Shown here one piece after another: positions 63,041 to 64,000 of a DNA stretch of 64,000 nt (positions are counted from its first letter, which is position 1; the number at the start of each line of letters is the position of its first letter). The position numbers were made by a program, and so were the translations under genes. This stretch comes from an uncultured Caldilineaceae bacterium (GTDB lineage Bacteria > Chloroflexota > Anaerolineae > Caldilineales > Caldilineaceae): assembly GCA_951812725.1 (NCBI GenBank), contig OX638330.1:3162001-3226000 (forward strand), read 5' to 3'. The notes beneath the pieces are model-generated. The model was not told the DNA's origin. It made no database searches and saw only the letters and a list, made by a program, of their open reading frames with translations.

Positions 63041-64000
63041 ATGAAAAGTAGAACCCGATTGTTCCATGCAGTTGCACTGCTAGTGATCCTCGGCATGGTG
63101 CTGTCTGCTTGCGCAGCACCTGTTGCTCCGGCGGATTCCAGCGGCGCGGCCATGGCAGATGAAGGCGAAGAGATGGCCGGTCGTCCCCTACCGGACGATG
63201 CAGCCGAAGAGCAGGTCATCCGTTACGTGACGCGAGATCTCAGCCGCCTGAACCCGGCTTCGGAGAGTGGTTTTGGCCGCCCTTGGATCTCACATATGTG
63301 GATGCCGTTTTTCCTGCGCGATCGCAATCACAACTTGCAACCCTGGCTGGCCACCGACTGGGAAGTCAACGACGATAACACGGTCTATACAATCCATATC
63401 CACCCGGATGCTGCCTGGTCCGATGGCTCGCCGGTCGTGGCCCAGGAGGCTATAGACTACTGGTCTTGGGCTATCAGCCCGAACTGCATTTCCTGCTGGA
63501 CCTTCTTGCGGCTTGGCACTGTCGCGGGCGCGCAGGCTGTGATCGACGGTGAAGCCGATACGATCTCGGGGCTGACCGCTATTGACGACAAGACGCTGCA
63601 GATCACGCTGGAATCGTCAAACCCGACATTCATAGCCAGCATGGCGCACTACAACACGGGCTTCGTCAAGATGGAGGACGTGACCGCCGATGAATTCGCG
63701 GCCGATGCCACCACCCGTGTGAACGGCCCGTTCCAGATCGAAGTGTGGGACCTGGATGCCCGCGATTATGTCGTCGTGCAGAACCCCGGCTGGTGGGGTG
63801 ACACGAAGCCCTTCATCGAGCGCATTGAAGCCCAATGGTCCAACGACGAAAACATTACATACATAATGTGGCAGAACGGTGAGGCCGATGTCGCGCACTG
63901 GTTCACCAACATTCGCGAGCCGCTGCGCGCGGAAAACCCCGACCTGTTCGTGCTCATCCCCTACGCCACCAACTTCTACTTCGCTCTCCACACCAGCAAG
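63041..64000 (+). CDS. family 5 ABC substrate-binding lipoprotein, cut by window end
   Basis: ATG 63041 begins a lipoprotein signal ending LSAC with Cys24. The frame stays open for 320 codons to the window edge. The linker (GRPLPDDAAEEQVIRYV) is the same as in the gene at 61230, and the body is colinear, so this is a tandem duplicate of that SBP. Differences such as SWAISPNCISCWTF in place of EYGLHPDKCIGCYL suggest a changed binding pocket. Permeases may lie beyond the window. Confidence 0.9.
   Translation, partial: MKSRTRLFHAVALLVILGMVLSACAAPVAPADSSGAAMADEGEEMAGRPLPDDAAEEQVIRYVTRDLSRLNPASESGFGRPWISHMWMPFFLRDRNHNLQPWLATDWEVNDDNTVYTIHIHPDAAWSDGSPVVAQEAIDYWSWAISPNCISCWTFLRLGTVAGAQAVIDGEADTISGLTAIDDKTLQITLESSNPTFIASMAHYNTGFVKMEDVTADEFAADATTRVNGPFQIEVWDLDARDYVVVQNPGWWGDTKPFIERIEAQWSNDENITYIMWQNGEADVAHWFTNIREPLRAENPDLFVLIPYATNFYFALHTSK

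Overview
The window is a high-GC bacterial chromosome segment devoted to uptake and breakdown of organic compounds. It holds eight ABC-type substrate-binding lipoproteins, eight ABC permease subunits, one pair of ABC ATPases, and families of aldo/keto reductases, phytanoyl-CoA-type dioxygenases, sulfatases, sialidase-like propellers, luciferase-like flavoenzymes, HpcH/HpaI aldolases, Gfo/Idh/MocA oxidoreductases and PLP enzymes. Tat-exported sugar-binding lipoproteins together with many paralogous dioxygenases and sulfatases recall Chloroflexota (Caldilineaceae/Anaerolineae-like) genomes from marine or host-associated settings. That placement is inference; no rRNA, tRNA or marker gene is present to confirm it.

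Layout. (1) 1-13717, plus strand: tandem aldo/keto reductases; a carbohydrate ABC module in which the binding protein and a small secreted Ig-like protein occur three times in tandem (the small gene is a pseudogene, then truncated, then intact), followed by one pair of MalF/MalG-type permeases; then tandem PhyH dioxygenases. (2) 14362-15099: an AAC(3)-family acetyltransferase-like gene. (3) 25292-15157, minus strand: a nine-gene catabolic operon (sialidase-like, aldolase, MDR dehydrogenase, class III aminotransferase, amidohydrolase, ferritin-like, two aldo/keto reductases, Gfo/Idh). (4) 26046-36951, plus strand: a complete Dpp/Opp-type ABC transporter (SBP, two permeases, two ATPases) with a sialidase-like protein, LLM flavoenzyme, TPP enzyme and aldolase. 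(5) 37238-44451: SBP and two permeases, a 756-residue unknown protein and a class V aminotransferase. (6) 44992-56246: SBP and two permeases, a second class V aminotransferase, a 587-residue probable alpha/alpha-barrel protein, two sulfatases and an LLM enzyme. (7) 59017-56276, minus strand: two PD-(D/E)XK-like proteins and a Gfo/Idh oxidoreductase. (8) 59738 to the window end: a DAO-type oxidoreductase and two tandem family 5 SBPs, the last cut by the window edge.

Non-coding structure is the most unusual part. A dispersed element of about 285-306 bp lies in five intergenic gaps, with a sixth core fragment. It has GTAACTACT-type terminal inverted repeats, 8-bp target duplications (perfect in two copies, 7/8 in a third) and a GC-rich core that can fold into two hairpins, one showing a compensatory change. 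It looks like a non-autonomous (MITE-like) element using an IS66-type transposase in trans. A second, unrelated pair of elements with inverted ends lies head to tail at 6947-7447. All seven complete SBP genes are followed directly by a stem-loop, which suggests a shared way of making more binding protein than permease.

No transcription regulator, transposase, integrase, CRISPR array, tRNA or rRNA was recognised.
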